A DNA stretch of 64,000 bases, from NCBI RefSeq assembly GCF_024699275.1, contig NZ_JAILPX010000047.1, forward strand, positions 1-64,000, given 5' to 3'. Under the pieces are notes generated by a model that ran no database searches, was not told the origin of the DNA, and saw only the letters and a program-made list of their open reading frames with translations. Source of the stretch: Selenomonas sp. GTDB taxonomy: Bacteria > Bacillota_C > Negativicutes > Selenomonadales > Selenomonadaceae. This document shows positions 26,600-34,707 of the stretch, one piece after another. The translations under genes and the position numbers were made by a program. The stretch's first letter is position 1. Every line of letters starts with the position of its first letter.

Positions 26600-26866
26600 T
26601 TATTCTTCGCCGAACTTGGAATCAACGAGCTCTTTCAGAGCCTTAACTGCATCTGCTTCATCCGGGCCATCTGCAACGATGGTGATTTCCGTACCCTTAA
26701 CCAGACCCATGCTCATGATCATGAGGATGGACTTAGCGTCAACGGTCTTGCCCTTAGCCTGAATCTGAACCTTGGACTTGAACTTCGTTGCCGTCTGTAC
26801 AAAGATGGAAGCCGGGCGGGCATGGATACCAGTCTTGTTTTCAATCGTTACAATTTCCTGCGTCAT
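26600..26866 (-). CDS. ptsH: Phosphocarrier protein HPr
   Basis: An 88-residue HPr. His15 in KTGIHARPAS is the site phosphorylated by enzyme I, and Ser46 in VDAKSILMIMSMG is the regulatory site used by HPr kinase in Firmicutes, so the protein has both the transport and the catabolite-regulation positions. GAGAGG precedes the ATG. It is the first gene of the ptsH-ptsI unit and lies about 85 bp after the -24/-12 promoter at 26959-26975. Confidence 0.97.
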   Translation of the reverse strand: MTQEIVTIENKTGIHARPASIFVQTATKFKSKVQIQAKGKTVDAKSILMIMSMGLVKGTEITIVADGPDEADAVKALKELVDSKFGEE

Positions 26867-26958
26867 TTTAAAACCTCTCCATTCATACTAAAACCACAAC
26901 ATATCCTAACCGTCAATGACGATTACTGACTATAATGTTGCTAACTATCCTATATAAA

Positions 26959-26975
26959 TGCAAGCAGCATGCCAA
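26959..26975 (-). promoter_or_regulatory. Sigma-54 (-24/-12) promoter of ptsH-ptsI
   Basis: On the minus strand TTGGCATGCTGCTTGCA matches the RpoN consensus YTGGCACGRNNNTTGCW at all positions that matter: GG of the -24 and GC of the -12 element with the correct spacing; only two less-conserved positions differ. Transcription would start near 26947, giving a leader of about 80 nt before ptsH. A sigma-54 activator gene lies directly upstream. Confidence 0.85.
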
Positions 26976-26989
26976 CTTTGCAAGACATT

Positions 26990-27146
26990 GGTAAAATTTC
27001 CTAAAGGGCTTGAATACCGGCCTCGGGAGAAGAAAAGAACACGCATTATCCCGCAACATTCATCGGCTAACAATAATTGTTTCGGTAAAATTTACCAATT
27101 TACGCCTTTTTATTGGTAAATTTTACCACCGCCGGTAAAATTTACC
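26990..27146 (-). promoter_or_regulatory. Palindromic upstream activator sites GGTAAAATTTACC
   Basis: Perfect 13-base copies are at 27084-27096, 27115-27127 (the complement, GGTAAATTTTACC) and 27134-27146; a shorter variant GGTAAAATTTCC is at 26990-27001, 15 bp upstream of the -24 element. The three perfect sites lie roughly 140-190 bp upstream of the predicted start, a typical distance for binding of bacterial enhancer proteins. They lie just after the activator gene's stop codon (27149). Confidence 0.85.
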
Positions 27147-27148
27147 AA

Positions 27149-28828
27149 TCAGGATAAGCCATACTTTCGGGCTTTAGCGGCCACTGTCTTATGGGTAATC
27201 TTCAATACTTTAGCAGCTGCATTATAACTGCCACACTGTTTCAACGCCTTGGCAATAATTCGTTTCTCGTATTCTTCCCAAGGCAGTACGGCACTATCGG
27301 GTTCCAGCTGCTGCACCTCTGCATCTGCCGCTTCCCCTTTGATATAGGACGGCAGCGTTGCCACAGTAATAATATCGCTGTCCATCAGGGTAATCACCCG
27401 TTCAATGACATTTTCCAATTCCCGCACGTTACCCAGCCATTTGTACCGCATCAGAATGTCCATGGCCTCCGGGGTAATGCTGCGCACGGTCTTCCCCGTG
27501 GTCACACTGATCTTTTCAATAAAGTGTTCCACCAGCAAAGGAATATCATCAATCCGTTCCCGCAGCGGCGGTAAAATGATGGGAATAACATTCAGGCGAT
27601 AGTACAGATCATCCCGGAAGGTACCATCCTTGACCATATCCTCCAGGTGACGATTCGTAGCCGCAATAATCCGCACATCCACATGAACGGTCTCTTCACC
27701 GCCAACCCGGTCAAACTCCTTTTGCTGCAGTACCCGCAGAAGCTTAACCTGCATCTTCTTGTCCATTTCGCCAATCTCATCAAGAAAGATGGTGCCATGG
27801 TCCGCCAACTCGAATTTGCCCAGTTTGCGCTTGACGGCACCGGTAAAGGCGCCTTTTTCATGACCGAATAATTCCGACTCCAAAAGAGTGCCTGGAATGG
27901 CTCCGCAATTCACCCGGATAAAAGGGCCCCGCCGGCGCTCACTGGCATAGTGAATGCCCTCCGCGATGACTTCCTTCCCTGTACCACTCTCTCCGCGGAT
28001 CAGCACCGTGGCCGAAGAATTGGCGGCCTTGGAAGCCAATGCCAATACATCAATGACCTTGCCGCTTTTCCCGATATAATTAGCAAAGGCATTGGCCGTC
28101 TTCTTCGTGCGCAAGAGTTCCTGCTCCAGATATTCCGCCTTGGCCGATACCTGGGACAGCCTTGCCATCAGATTCTGCAGTTCGGTAATATCCTTGATGA
28201 CCGACACAACACCGGCAATTTCACCATTGACAAAGATGGGGTTGACATTGGCCACCACCGTCGTGCCATCTTTCTTGCGGCTGATGCTGCCAATACGGGC
28301 TACCCCCGTACGCAAGACCGCACAGCGATTGCCATCGGGAGCGGTCTTAAAGACATTCTGCCCCATGACCATTTCCGGTGTCTTGTGAACAATACGCAGA
28401 TAAGAGGGATTGACATACGTAATCTCCCCGGTCCGATCCACTACGCAGATACCATCCTGCACGGCTTCCAAAATCATCTGCAGCCGTTCCTGCATCAGGG
28501 CATTTTCATGCAGGAGCTTATCCATCTCATGGATTTTTCCCGGCTCCCGCAGTTCAAAGTCCCCCTCCAGGAAGCGCACCATTTCATAGACCGCCTGCCG
28601 CCCAGCATCTCCCTCTGCAGATACAAAGACGGAATCCCCCTTGCGTATTTTCAAGGCCACCAGTTTCATCAGGCTGCGCATCTCAAAGCGTTCACTGCGC
28701 TTGCTGCGCAAAAACAACGGTGTGGCATACTTTTCACTGAGTTCCTTAGCCAGCTGGACAATCATCGCCGCAATGCGGGCATGTATGCCGCTTGCATGAT
28801 GCACCACGGCTTCCTGCTCATACATCAT
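27149..28828 (-). CDS. Sigma-54-dependent activator with N-terminal HPr-like domain
   Basis: A 559-residue bacterial enhancer-binding protein. Residues 1-95 form an HPr-like domain that keeps a His16 in [10 protein letters not shown] and a Ser52 in EMRSLMKL, at the positions of HPr His15 and Ser46. A PAS domain follows (about 108-220, [15 protein letters not shown]). The AAA+ domain has Walker A GESGTGKE (279-286), the sigma-54 contact loop GAFTGA (326-331) and Walker [10 protein letters not shown] (347-355). A Fis-type helix-turn-helix ends the protein ([19 protein letters not shown]). GGAG lies 10 bases upstream of the ATG pair. It probably senses PTS phosphorylation and activates ptsH-ptsI through the palindromes directly downstream. 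Confidence 0.92.
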   Translation of the reverse strand: MMYEQEAVVHHASGIHARIAAMIVQLAKELSEKYATPLFLRSKRSERFEMRSLMKLVALKIRKGDSVFVSAEGDAGRQAVYEMVRFLEGDFELREPGKIHEMDKLLHENALMQERLQMILEAVQDGICVVDRTGEITYVNPSYLRIVHKTPEMVMGQNVFKTAPDGNRCAVLRTGVARIGSISRKKDGTTVVANVNPIFVNGEIAGVVSVIKDITELQNLMARLSQVSAKAEYLEQELLRTKKTANAFANYIGKSGKVIDVLALASKAANSSATVLIRGESGTGKEVIAEGIHYASERRRGPFIRVNCGAIPGTLLESELFGHEKGAFTGAVKRKLGKFELADHGTIFLDEIGEMDKKMQVKLLRVLQQKEFDRVGGEETVHVDVRIIAATNRHLEDMVKDGTFRDDLYYRLNVIPIILPPLRERIDDIPLLVEHFIEKISVTTGKTVRSITPEAMDILMRYKWLGNVRELENVIERVITLMDSDIITVATLPSYIKGEAADAEVQQLEPDSAVLPWEEYEKRIIAKALKQCGSYNAAAKVLKITHKTVAAKARKYGLS

Positions 28829-28861
28829 CCGGCCATCACTCCTTCCTGCCTCTGATATGGT

Positions 28862-28899
28862 AAAAAAAGAACGGCGCCTTAGCTGGCAGCCGCCCTTTT
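28862..28899 (-). terminator. Intrinsic terminator after purA
   Basis: On the minus strand AAAAGGGCGGC (28889-28899) pairs with GCCGTTCTTTT (28865-28875), including two G-T pairs, with an inner GCC/GGC pair, then a run of seven T. Ends the purB-purA unit 10 bp after purA. Confidence 0.8.
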
Positions 28900-28909
28900 C
28901 ATTTATTGC

Positions 28910-30196
28910 TTAAAATATGTCCTTGGCAATGACGATGGTTTCGTCGCGGTTCGGTCCAACGGAAACAATTCCCAGGCTGATACCCGTAACTTCTGCCATG
29001 CGTTCCAGATACTTCTTGGCGTTTTCCGGCAGATCCTCGTACTTGCGTACCTTGCTGATGCTGGTATTCCAGCCGGCAAAGGTTTCATAAACCGGCTCAA
29101 CTTCAGCCAGCACTTTGAGGCTTGCCGGGATTTCGTTGAGGATTTCCCCTTTATACTTATAGGCTACACACATCTTGATTTCCTCAAAGTTATCGAGAAT
29201 ATCCAGACGGGTTACCGCCATATAATCGATTCCAGAAATGATGCCTGCATAGCGGACTACACAGGCGTCCAGCCAGCCTGTGCGACGGGGGCGCCCCGTA
29301 ACCACACCATATTCATGACCTTCTTCACGAATCTTTTCCCCGATGGCATTCAGCTGTTCTGTGGGGAAGGGGCCTTCGCCCACACGGGTGCAATAGGCCT
29401 TAACGATGCCCACAACCTTATCAATCTTATTGGGCGCAACGCCAGCCCCAACGCCTACCCCGCCAGAAATGGGGTGTGATGCCGTAACGTAAGGATAAGT
29501 CCCATAGTCAATATCCAGCATGGTCGCCTGAGCACCCTCAAAGAGAATCTTCCGGCCCTCTTTGATTTCCTCATTCAGTAGGGCAATGGTATCGCAGACA
29601 TAAGGACGCAGACGTTCTGCATAGCCCATGTATTCCTTGAATATCTCATCATAAGACAATGGCTCATGGTCATAGAGAAGCTTCAGTTCCTTGTTCTTGA
29701 TTTCCAGATTTTCCTTGAGGCGTTTGGCGAATTCTTCCTCATCCATCATATCGCAGACGCGGATACCAATGCGGTTGTCACGGTCCATGTAACAGGGGCC
29801 AATGCCGCGTTTCGTAGTACCAATCTTATTATCTCCCCGGGCCTCATCCCCAATGCCATCCATCAGACGGTGATAGGGCAGAACCACATGAGCGCGATTG
29901 GAAATACGGATGCCGGACAGGTCGATGCCGCGCTCGGCCAGCCCATCCATCTCCTCCAGCATAACCATGGGATCGAAGGCCACGCCATTGCCCACCACGC
30001 AATGAGAACCCTTGAACAGAATCCCCGAAGGCATCAGACGGAGCTTATACGCCTCACCATCTACCACGACAGTATGGCCAGCGTTGCTGCCCCCCTGGAA
30101 GCGGACCACCGTATCGGCCTGCTGTGCCAGATAATCTACAATCTTCCCCTTGCCTTCGTCTCCCCATTGGGTACCTGTTACTACAACTGTTGACAT
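28910..30196 (-). CDS. purA: Adenylosuccinate synthetase
   Basis: A 428-residue enzyme that makes adenylosuccinate from IMP, aspartate and GTP, the first step from IMP to AMP. The GTP-binding loop WGDEGKGKIVD is at 11-21, with Asp13 as the catalytic base and the later His in SNAGHTVVV; the IMP/aspartate loop VVTGRPRRTGWLD is near 299. Length is normal. AAGGAGAG precedes the ATG. It follows purB by 31 bp, so the two last AMP-pathway enzymes are expressed as a pair from the purB leader. Confidence 0.97.
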   Translation of the reverse strand: MSTVVVTGTQWGDEGKGKIVDYLAQQADTVVRFQGGSNAGHTVVVDGEAYKLRLMPSGILFKGSHCVVGNGVAFDPMVMLEEMDGLAERGIDLSGIRISNRAHVVLPYHRLMDGIGDEARGDNKIGTTKRGIGPCYMDRDNRIGIRVCDMMDEEEFAKRLKENLEIKNKELKLLYDHEPLSYDEIFKEYMGYAERLRPYVCDTIALLNEEIKEGRKILFEGAQATMLDIDYGTYPYVTASHPISGGVGVGAGVAPNKIDKVVGIVKAYCTRVGEGPFPTEQLNAIGEKIREEGHEYGVVTGRPRRTGWLDACVVRYAGIISGIDYMAVTRLDILDNFEEIKMCVAYKYKGEILNEIPASLKVLAEVEPVYETFAGWNTSISKVRKYEDLPENAKKYLERMAEVTGISLGIVSVGPNRDETIVIAKDIF

Positions 30197-30227
30197 AAGA
30201 CTCTCTCCTTAAACCCTTACTTTCACA

Positions 30228-31520
30228 TCAAAGGCCAAAACGTTCAAAAATCATATCGACATGACGCAGGAAGTATTTATAATCGAAGCAATCATCGATT
30301 TCTTCCTTGGTCAGGTACTTCGTAATATCTGGATCGTTCTCTACACTGGTGCGGAAGTCCTGACCTTCCATCCAGCGTTTCATGGCATTGCGCTGAACCC
30401 ACTTATAAGCATCTTCCCGAAGCACGCCCTTGCTGACCACGCTGAGCATAATCCGCTGACTGTAAATCAAGCCGCCCGTACGCTCCATATCGTGAAGCAT
30501 CTTATCCGGATAAACCAGCAGTTTATCGATGATATTGGTAAGCTTTCTGGTGCAGTAATCCACATTGATGGTGCTGTCCGGCAGGATAACACGCTCAACG
30601 GAGGAATGGGAAATATCGCGTTCATGCCAAAGGGTAATATCCTCCAGCGCCGCCACGGCGTTGCCCCGCACCAGACGAGCCATGCCGGAAATGCGTTCAC
30701 AATTGATGGGATTGCGCTTATGGGGCATTGCCGAAGAGCCCTTCTGCCCTGGGGAGAAATATTCTTCCGCTTCACGGATATCCGTACGCTGCAGGTTGCG
30801 AACTTCCGTAGCAATTTTTTCCAGCGTACTGGATACAATGGCCAAGGTGGTCACAAACTCCGCATGACGGTCACGCTGAATAACCTGGGTTGCCAAGGGT
30901 ACGGGCGTCAAACCCAGTTTCTTCCCTACCCGCTGCTCGATTTCCGGGTCGATATTGGAATAAGTACCCACAGCTCCGGAAAGCTTGCAGACAGAAACCG
31001 TCTGTTTCGCATGCTCTACCCGATCGATATCGCGCTCAATTTCCGCACTCCACAGAGCCATTTTCAGACCAAAGGTCATGGGCTCAGCGTGGATGCCATG
31101 GGTACGGCCAATGCAAGGCGTATGCTTGAATTCCACGGCACGACGGCGCAGGACCTCACGGAATTTACGTAAATCATCCAGGATGATATCTGCAGCATCC
31201 CGCATCATCATACAATAAGCGGTATCCTTCACATCGCTGGAAGTCAGCCCCTTATGCACATACTTGGAATCCTCACCAACATTTTCTGCGACATTGGTCA
31301 GAAAGGCAATGATATCATGATGGGTAACAGCCTCGATTTCCCGAATGCGTTTCACATCAAACTTTGCCTTAGCGCGAATATTCTTCGCCGCCTCCACCGG
31401 AATTTCTCCCAGCTCTGCCATAGCATCGCAGGCAGCCATCTCGACTTCAAGAATCTGCTGCCATTCATTTTCGATGGACCACAGGTGCCCCATCTCAGGG
31501 TTGGTGTAACGTTCAATCAT
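30228..31520 (-). CDS. purB: Adenylosuccinate lyase
   Basis: A 430-residue fumarase-superfamily lyase that releases fumarate from adenylosuccinate and SAICAR. The ATG at 31520 (GAGGAGG upstream) gives the family N-terminus MIERYTNPEMGHLWS. The catalytic His segment GLTSSDVKDTAYC, the GRTHGIHAEPMTFG block and the lyase signature KGSSAMPHKRNPI are intact. An in-frame ATG at 31628 is rejected because it lies within the leader terminator and lacks a ribosome site. Transcribed with purA from the promoter at 31666-31694. Confidence 0.96.
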   Translation of the reverse strand: MIERYTNPEMGHLWSIENEWQQILEVEMAACDAMAELGEIPVEAAKNIRAKAKFDVKRIREIEAVTHHDIIAFLTNVAENVGEDSKYVHKGLTSSDVKDTAYCMMMRDAADIILDDLRKFREVLRRRAVEFKHTPCIGRTHGIHAEPMTFGLKMALWSAEIERDIDRVEHAKQTVSVCKLSGAVGTYSNIDPEIEQRVGKKLGLTPVPLATQVIQRDRHAEFVTTLAIVSSTLEKIATEVRNLQRTDIREAEEYFSPGQKGSSAMPHKRNPINCERISGMARLVRGNAVAALEDITLWHERDISHSSVERVILPDSTINVDYCTRKLTNIIDKLLVYPDKMLHDMERTGGLIYSQRIMLSVVSKGVLREDAYKWVQRNAMKRWMEGQDFRTSVENDPDITKYLTKEEIDDCFDYKYFLRHVDMIFERFGL

Positions 31521-31580
31521 TAGTGAATTCCTCCTCAGGATTCTTGCGGCGTCACTGCACCGCGGAAGTGAAAACACGAT

Positions 31581-31637
31581 AAAAAAACTCAAATTGACTG
31601 TCCCGCCATCTGCAGATACCAGCCTCATTTTGAGTTT
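31581..31637 (-). terminator. Leader terminator (attenuator) upstream of purB
   Basis: On the minus strand AAACTCAAA (31629-31637) pairs with TTTGAGTTT (31585-31593) and runs into seven T (31581-31587). It lies between the purB promoter and the purB start, about 20 nt after the likely transcription start, so the gene can be expressed only if this terminator is passed. The loop of 35 nt has a further palindrome ATCTGCAGAT (31608-31617). A short pairing upstream (AGAAAG with CTTTCT) could compete. Confidence 0.65.
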
Positions 31638-31665
31638 GGAGAAAGTTCTTTAGTTTCCCTTTCTT

Positions 31666-31694
31666 ATAATAGCAAAGCCCAGGTCAAGTGTCAA
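31666..31694 (-). promoter_or_regulatory. purB promoter
   Basis: On the minus strand a perfect -35 TTGACA (31689-31694), 17-bp spacer and -10 TATTAT (31666-31671). Start of transcription near 31659; leader of about 140 nt to purB. Confidence 0.85.
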
Positions 31695-31751
31695 CCTTCA
31701 CCATCAATCATGCACAAAGATACATCTCCATCACACGCATATTATCCGGAT

Positions 31752-32140
31752 GCGGAGAAAAGTTATTCCCAGCCCCGGGCGACCCGCAGGTAACGCGGAT
31801 AGCAATAGCCCCGAGACTGGTGATGACTTTCCGCAGCTTTTGACCAGCCTGTCTACGGCGGAGGAAAGTTATTGCCAATCCCGGGGTGACCTGCAGGTAG
31901 CGCTGATAGCAATAGCCCCGGGACTGGTGATGACTTTCCGCAGCTTTTGACAAGCCTGTCTACGGCAAAGGAAAGTTATTACCAATCCCGGGGCGACCTG
32001 CAGGTAGCGCTGATAGCAATAGCCCCGGGACTGGTGATGACTTTCCGCAGCTTTTGACAAGCCTGTCTACGGCGGAGGAAAGTTATTACCAGTCCCGGGG
32101 CGGGCCTATAGATAACGCTAATAACAATGGTCCCAGGGAC
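31752..32140. repeat. Tandem array of 107-bp palindromic repeats
   Basis: Three near-identical units (31752-31857, 31858-31964, 31965-32071; 106, 107 and 107 bp) and a degenerate fourth (32072 to about 32140). Each unit is mostly a large imperfect palindrome: a 25-base arm beginning GGAAAGTTATTACC and ending CCCGGGGC, a 27-base centre containing ACCTGCAGGT, and the returning arm GCCCCGGGACTGG to GACTTTCC, followed by a 30-base linker with GACAAGCCTGTC. It fills the gene-free stretch 31695-32149 between metQ and the purB promoter and starts 10 bp past the metQ stop. Short reading frames across it are artefacts of the repeats. Confidence 0.9.
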
Positions 32141-32149
32141 GTCCAGCAA

Positions 32150-32968
32150 TTAGAATGCCGGCACTACTGCACCTTTATATTTATCCGTAATGAAGTCCTT
32201 TACTTCCTTACTCTGAAGCGCCTTAATCAACGCCTGAATCTCCGGACGGTTTTCATCCCCATCCCGTACCGCAATAATGTTTACATAGGGCGAAGTGCTA
32301 TCTTCCATAAAGAGCGCATCCTTGGTGGGCACCAGGTCAACCTGCATCGCATAATTCGTGTTGATAACTGCCGCATCCACATCCTCCAGGGTCCGGGGAA
32401 CCTGCGCTGCCTCCACTTCCTGGAACTTGAAATTATGCGGATTGCCCGCAACATCCTGCACCGTAGCCTTTTCCTTCACGCCCTCTTTCAGCGTAATCAG
32501 ACCAGCCTTCTGCAAGAGCAGCAAGGCACGGCCGCCATTGGTGGGATCGTTCGGAATGGCAATAGATGCCCCTTCTTTAAGCTCCTTAAGATCTTTGATC
32601 TTCTTGGAGTATACCCCCATGGGCTCAATATGTACGCCAAAGGCATTTTTGAGCTTGACTTCCTTATGTTCTTCCATAAAGTTCAGCAGGTAAGGCTCAT
32701 GCTGGAAGAAATTGGCATCCAATTCCTTGTCATTAAGCGCCAGGTTGGGCTGAACATAATCGTTGAATTCAACGATTTCCAATTTGATGCCTTCCTTTTC
32801 CAGCAAAGGTTTTACCACTTCCAAAATCTCGGCATGAGGAACTGCCGTCGCGCCGACCTTCAGGGTTTTAGCGCCATCATCTTTAGCCCCCTGCTGTTCA
32901 CCACCGCAGCCTGCAAAAGCCATGGCCGCAATCAACAAGGTACCAATAAGTGCAAAAATTTTTTTCAT
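32150..32968 (-). CDS. metQ: Methionine ABC transporter, substrate-binding lipoprotein
   Basis: A 272-residue NlpA/MetQ-family lipoprotein. The signal peptide ends in the lipobox AFAG-Cys21; after it come KTLKVGATAVPHAEILEVV, the tryptophan-less central AIPNDPTNGGRAL and the C-terminal NIIAVRDGDENRPEIQAL, all typical of D/L-methionine binding proteins. It delivers methionine to MetN-MetI from the outside of the inner membrane. AAGGAGG precedes the ATG. Last gene of metN-metI-metQ; its stop is followed by the 107-bp repeat array rather than a simple terminator. Confidence 0.92.
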   Translation of the reverse strand: MKKIFALIGTLLIAAMAFAGCGGEQQGAKDDGAKTLKVGATAVPHAEILEVVKPLLEKEGIKLEIVEFNDYVQPNLALNDKELDANFFQHEPYLLNFMEEHKEVKLKNAFGVHIEPMGVYSKKIKDLKELKEGASIAIPNDPTNGGRALLLLQKAGLITLKEGVKEKATVQDVAGNPHNFKFQEVEAAQVPRTLEDVDAAVINTNYAMQVDLVPTKDALFMEDSTSPYVNIIAVRDGDENRPEIQALIKALQSKEVKDFITDKYKGAVVPAF

Positions 32969-32994
32969 AGGGATACCTCCTTATAAATGAAAAA

Positions 32995-33648
32995 TTATTT
33001 CCTATCCAGGCGTTTTGCCAGCGTGTTACCCACCAACTGAACTGCCTGTACGAGAACAATCAAAATGACCACTGTGGCAATCATCACTTCCGGACGAAAG
33101 CGCTGATACCCATAGCGGATAGCCAAATCCCCTAAGCCGCCGCCACCAATTGCCCCTGCCATGGCCGATTCCCCCACCAGGCTGATTACCACCGTGGTGA
33201 GCTGGGCTACAATACTGGGCATGGACTCTGGCAGAAGCACCCGGCTGATAATCTGCAGCGGCGTTGCCCCCATGGCCAGCGCCGCTTCAATCAAACCGTA
33301 AGGGACTTCCTTCAGACTGGTCTCCACCTGCCGCCCAATAAAGGGAATCGATGCAATAACCAGCGGCACCATGGCCGCAGTAGTGCCAATGGCGGACCCA
33401 ACCAGCATACGGGTCAGAGGAATAATCGCAACCATCAGAATGATAAAGGGAATCGAACGGACGGCATTAACCACCGTCCCCATAACCTGATTAAGCTTTG
33501 TTGATTCCAAAACCTGCCCCTTATCCGTAGCATAGAGCAATACCCCCAGAGGAATGCCCAACGCCGAAGCGATGGCCATGGAAACCGCCACCATATAGAC
33601 GGTTTCCCCCAAAGCCTTAGTTAAAAGAGGAATCATGTCGTTTGACAT
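32995..33648 (-). CDS. metI: Methionine ABC transporter, permease
   Basis: A 217-residue inner-membrane permease with five hydrophobic segments and the EAA loop in LIEAALAMGATPLQIISRVLLPE. The start ATG at 33648 has GGAGGTG 7 bases upstream; it lies inside the end of metN, giving a 32-bp overlap and coupled translation. Forms the membrane channel of the MetNIQ importer. Confidence 0.94.
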   Translation of the reverse strand: MSNDMIPLLTKALGETVYMVAVSMAIASALGIPLGVLLYATDKGQVLESTKLNQVMGTVVNAVRSIPFIILMVAIIPLTRMLVGSAIGTTAAMVPLVIASIPFIGRQVETSLKEVPYGLIEAALAMGATPLQIISRVLLPESMPSIVAQLTTVVISLVGESAMAGAIGGGGLGDLAIRYGYQRFRPEVMIATVVILIVLVQAVQLVGNTLAKRLDRK

Positions 33649-34678
33649 AGCCAATCACCTCCTCTTGCAAATCCCGGCTCTTGAGATAGTCCAATGCCGC
33701 CTTTATCTGACTATGTTCGCCCCGCATGCCGATAATCATGCGGCCAAAGGGGGTGTACTTGATATGGTCGAGATTGCCAAACAGCAATGTGGTTTCCACT
33801 TCCGGAAAGCGCCGAATCATATCCGCAATCACCGGGTCGTCTGCGGACTCACCAATAAAGGTCAAGCGCAATAAAAGATAAGCATCTTCCGCAGGCTCCT
33901 GACTGATATTCCCGCCACGGAAAGCCGCAGGCAAATCATTGGAAAGAAGGACGCTGATAAACTCCTTAGTGATTGGCTGCCGGGGATTGGTAAACACCTC
34001 CAGCACTGTTCCCTGTTCCGCGATAACCCCTTTATCGATTACCGCAACCTTATCACAGATATCCTTAATCACCTGCATTTCGTGGGTGATGACCACCACC
34101 GTCAGCTGCAGCTTCTTATTAATATCCCGAATAAGTTCCAAAATCGCCTTGGTGGTTTGCGGGTCAAGGGCACTGGTGGCCTCATCACAGAGCAGCACCT
34201 TAGGCTCACTGGCCAAGGCTCTGGCAATGCCCACGCGCTGTTTCTGTCCTCCGGAAAGTTGGGACGGGTACTGGCCAGCCTTCTGTTCCAATCCCACCAA
34301 TTTCAGTAACGGCTCTACTTTTTCCTTGATTTCGCTGGCAGATTTGCCCGCCAGCTTTAAGGGAAAGGCAATATTGTCATAGACGGTGGCCGATGACAAC
34401 AGATTAAAATGTTGGAAAATCATGCCAATGTCCTTGCGTGCCTTCCGCAATTCACTTTCATTAAGCGCCGTCATATCCTGACCGTCAACGATTACCCGGC
34501 CGCTTGTGGGGCGCTCCAACATATTGATACAACGTACAAGGGTGGACTTTCCTGCTCCGGACAGGCCAATAATGCCATAAATCTCACCCTTGGCTATTTC
34601 CAGATCAATGCCCTTCAACGCCGGTACCGGCCCTGCCGGACTGGCATAAGTTTTCTTTACTTTAGAAAACTTTATCAT
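33617..34678 (-). CDS. metN: Methionine ABC transporter, ATP-binding protein
   Basis: A 353-residue ABC ATPase with Walker A GLSGAGKST, signature LSGGQKQRVG, Walker B VLLCDEATSALD and the H-loop VITHEM, followed by a C-terminal NIL (ACT-like) domain from about residue 270 that binds methionine and inhibits transport when the cell is replete. The second ATG (34678, nine bases after AGGAG) is preferred over the one two codons before. It follows the NSS transporter by 29 bp. I see no SAM riboswitch upstream. Confidence 0.95.
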   Translation of the reverse strand: MIKFSKVKKTYASPAGPVPALKGIDLEIAKGEIYGIIGLSGAGKSTLVRCINMLERPTSGRVIVDGQDMTALNESELRKARKDIGMIFQHFNLLSSATVYDNIAFPLKLAGKSASEIKEKVEPLLKLVGLEQKAGQYPSQLSGGQKQRVGIARALASEPKVLLCDEATSALDPQTTKAILELIRDINKKLQLTVVVITHEMQVIKDICDKVAVIDKGVIAEQGTVLEVFTNPRQPITKEFISVLLSNDLPAAFRGGNISQEPAEDAYLLLRLTFIGESADDPVIADMIRRFPEVETTLLFGNLDHIKYTPFGRMIIGMRGEHSQIKAALDYLKSRDLQEEVIGYVKRHDSSFN

Positions 34679-34707
34679 AGGCATGCACTCCTATCTTACT
34701 GCATAAA

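Noticed and set aside
31521..31628. N-terminal extension of purB to an ATG at 31628
   Set aside because: The ATG lies in the leader terminator loop without a ribosome site; the ATG at 31520 has GAGGAGG and matches the family start.
31708..32110. Small repeat-containing proteins read across the 107-bp repeats
   Set aside because: Open frames exist on both strands only because the unit lacks some stops; none has a ribosome site and the symmetry is at the DNA level.
31752..32140. CRISPR array
   Set aside because: Unit length is 107 bp, units are directly adjacent without variable spacers, and no cas genes are present.
34679..34707. SAM riboswitch before metN
   Set aside because: Only 29 bp separate metN from the upstream transporter gene, and no SAM-I-like motifs are seen before that gene either.
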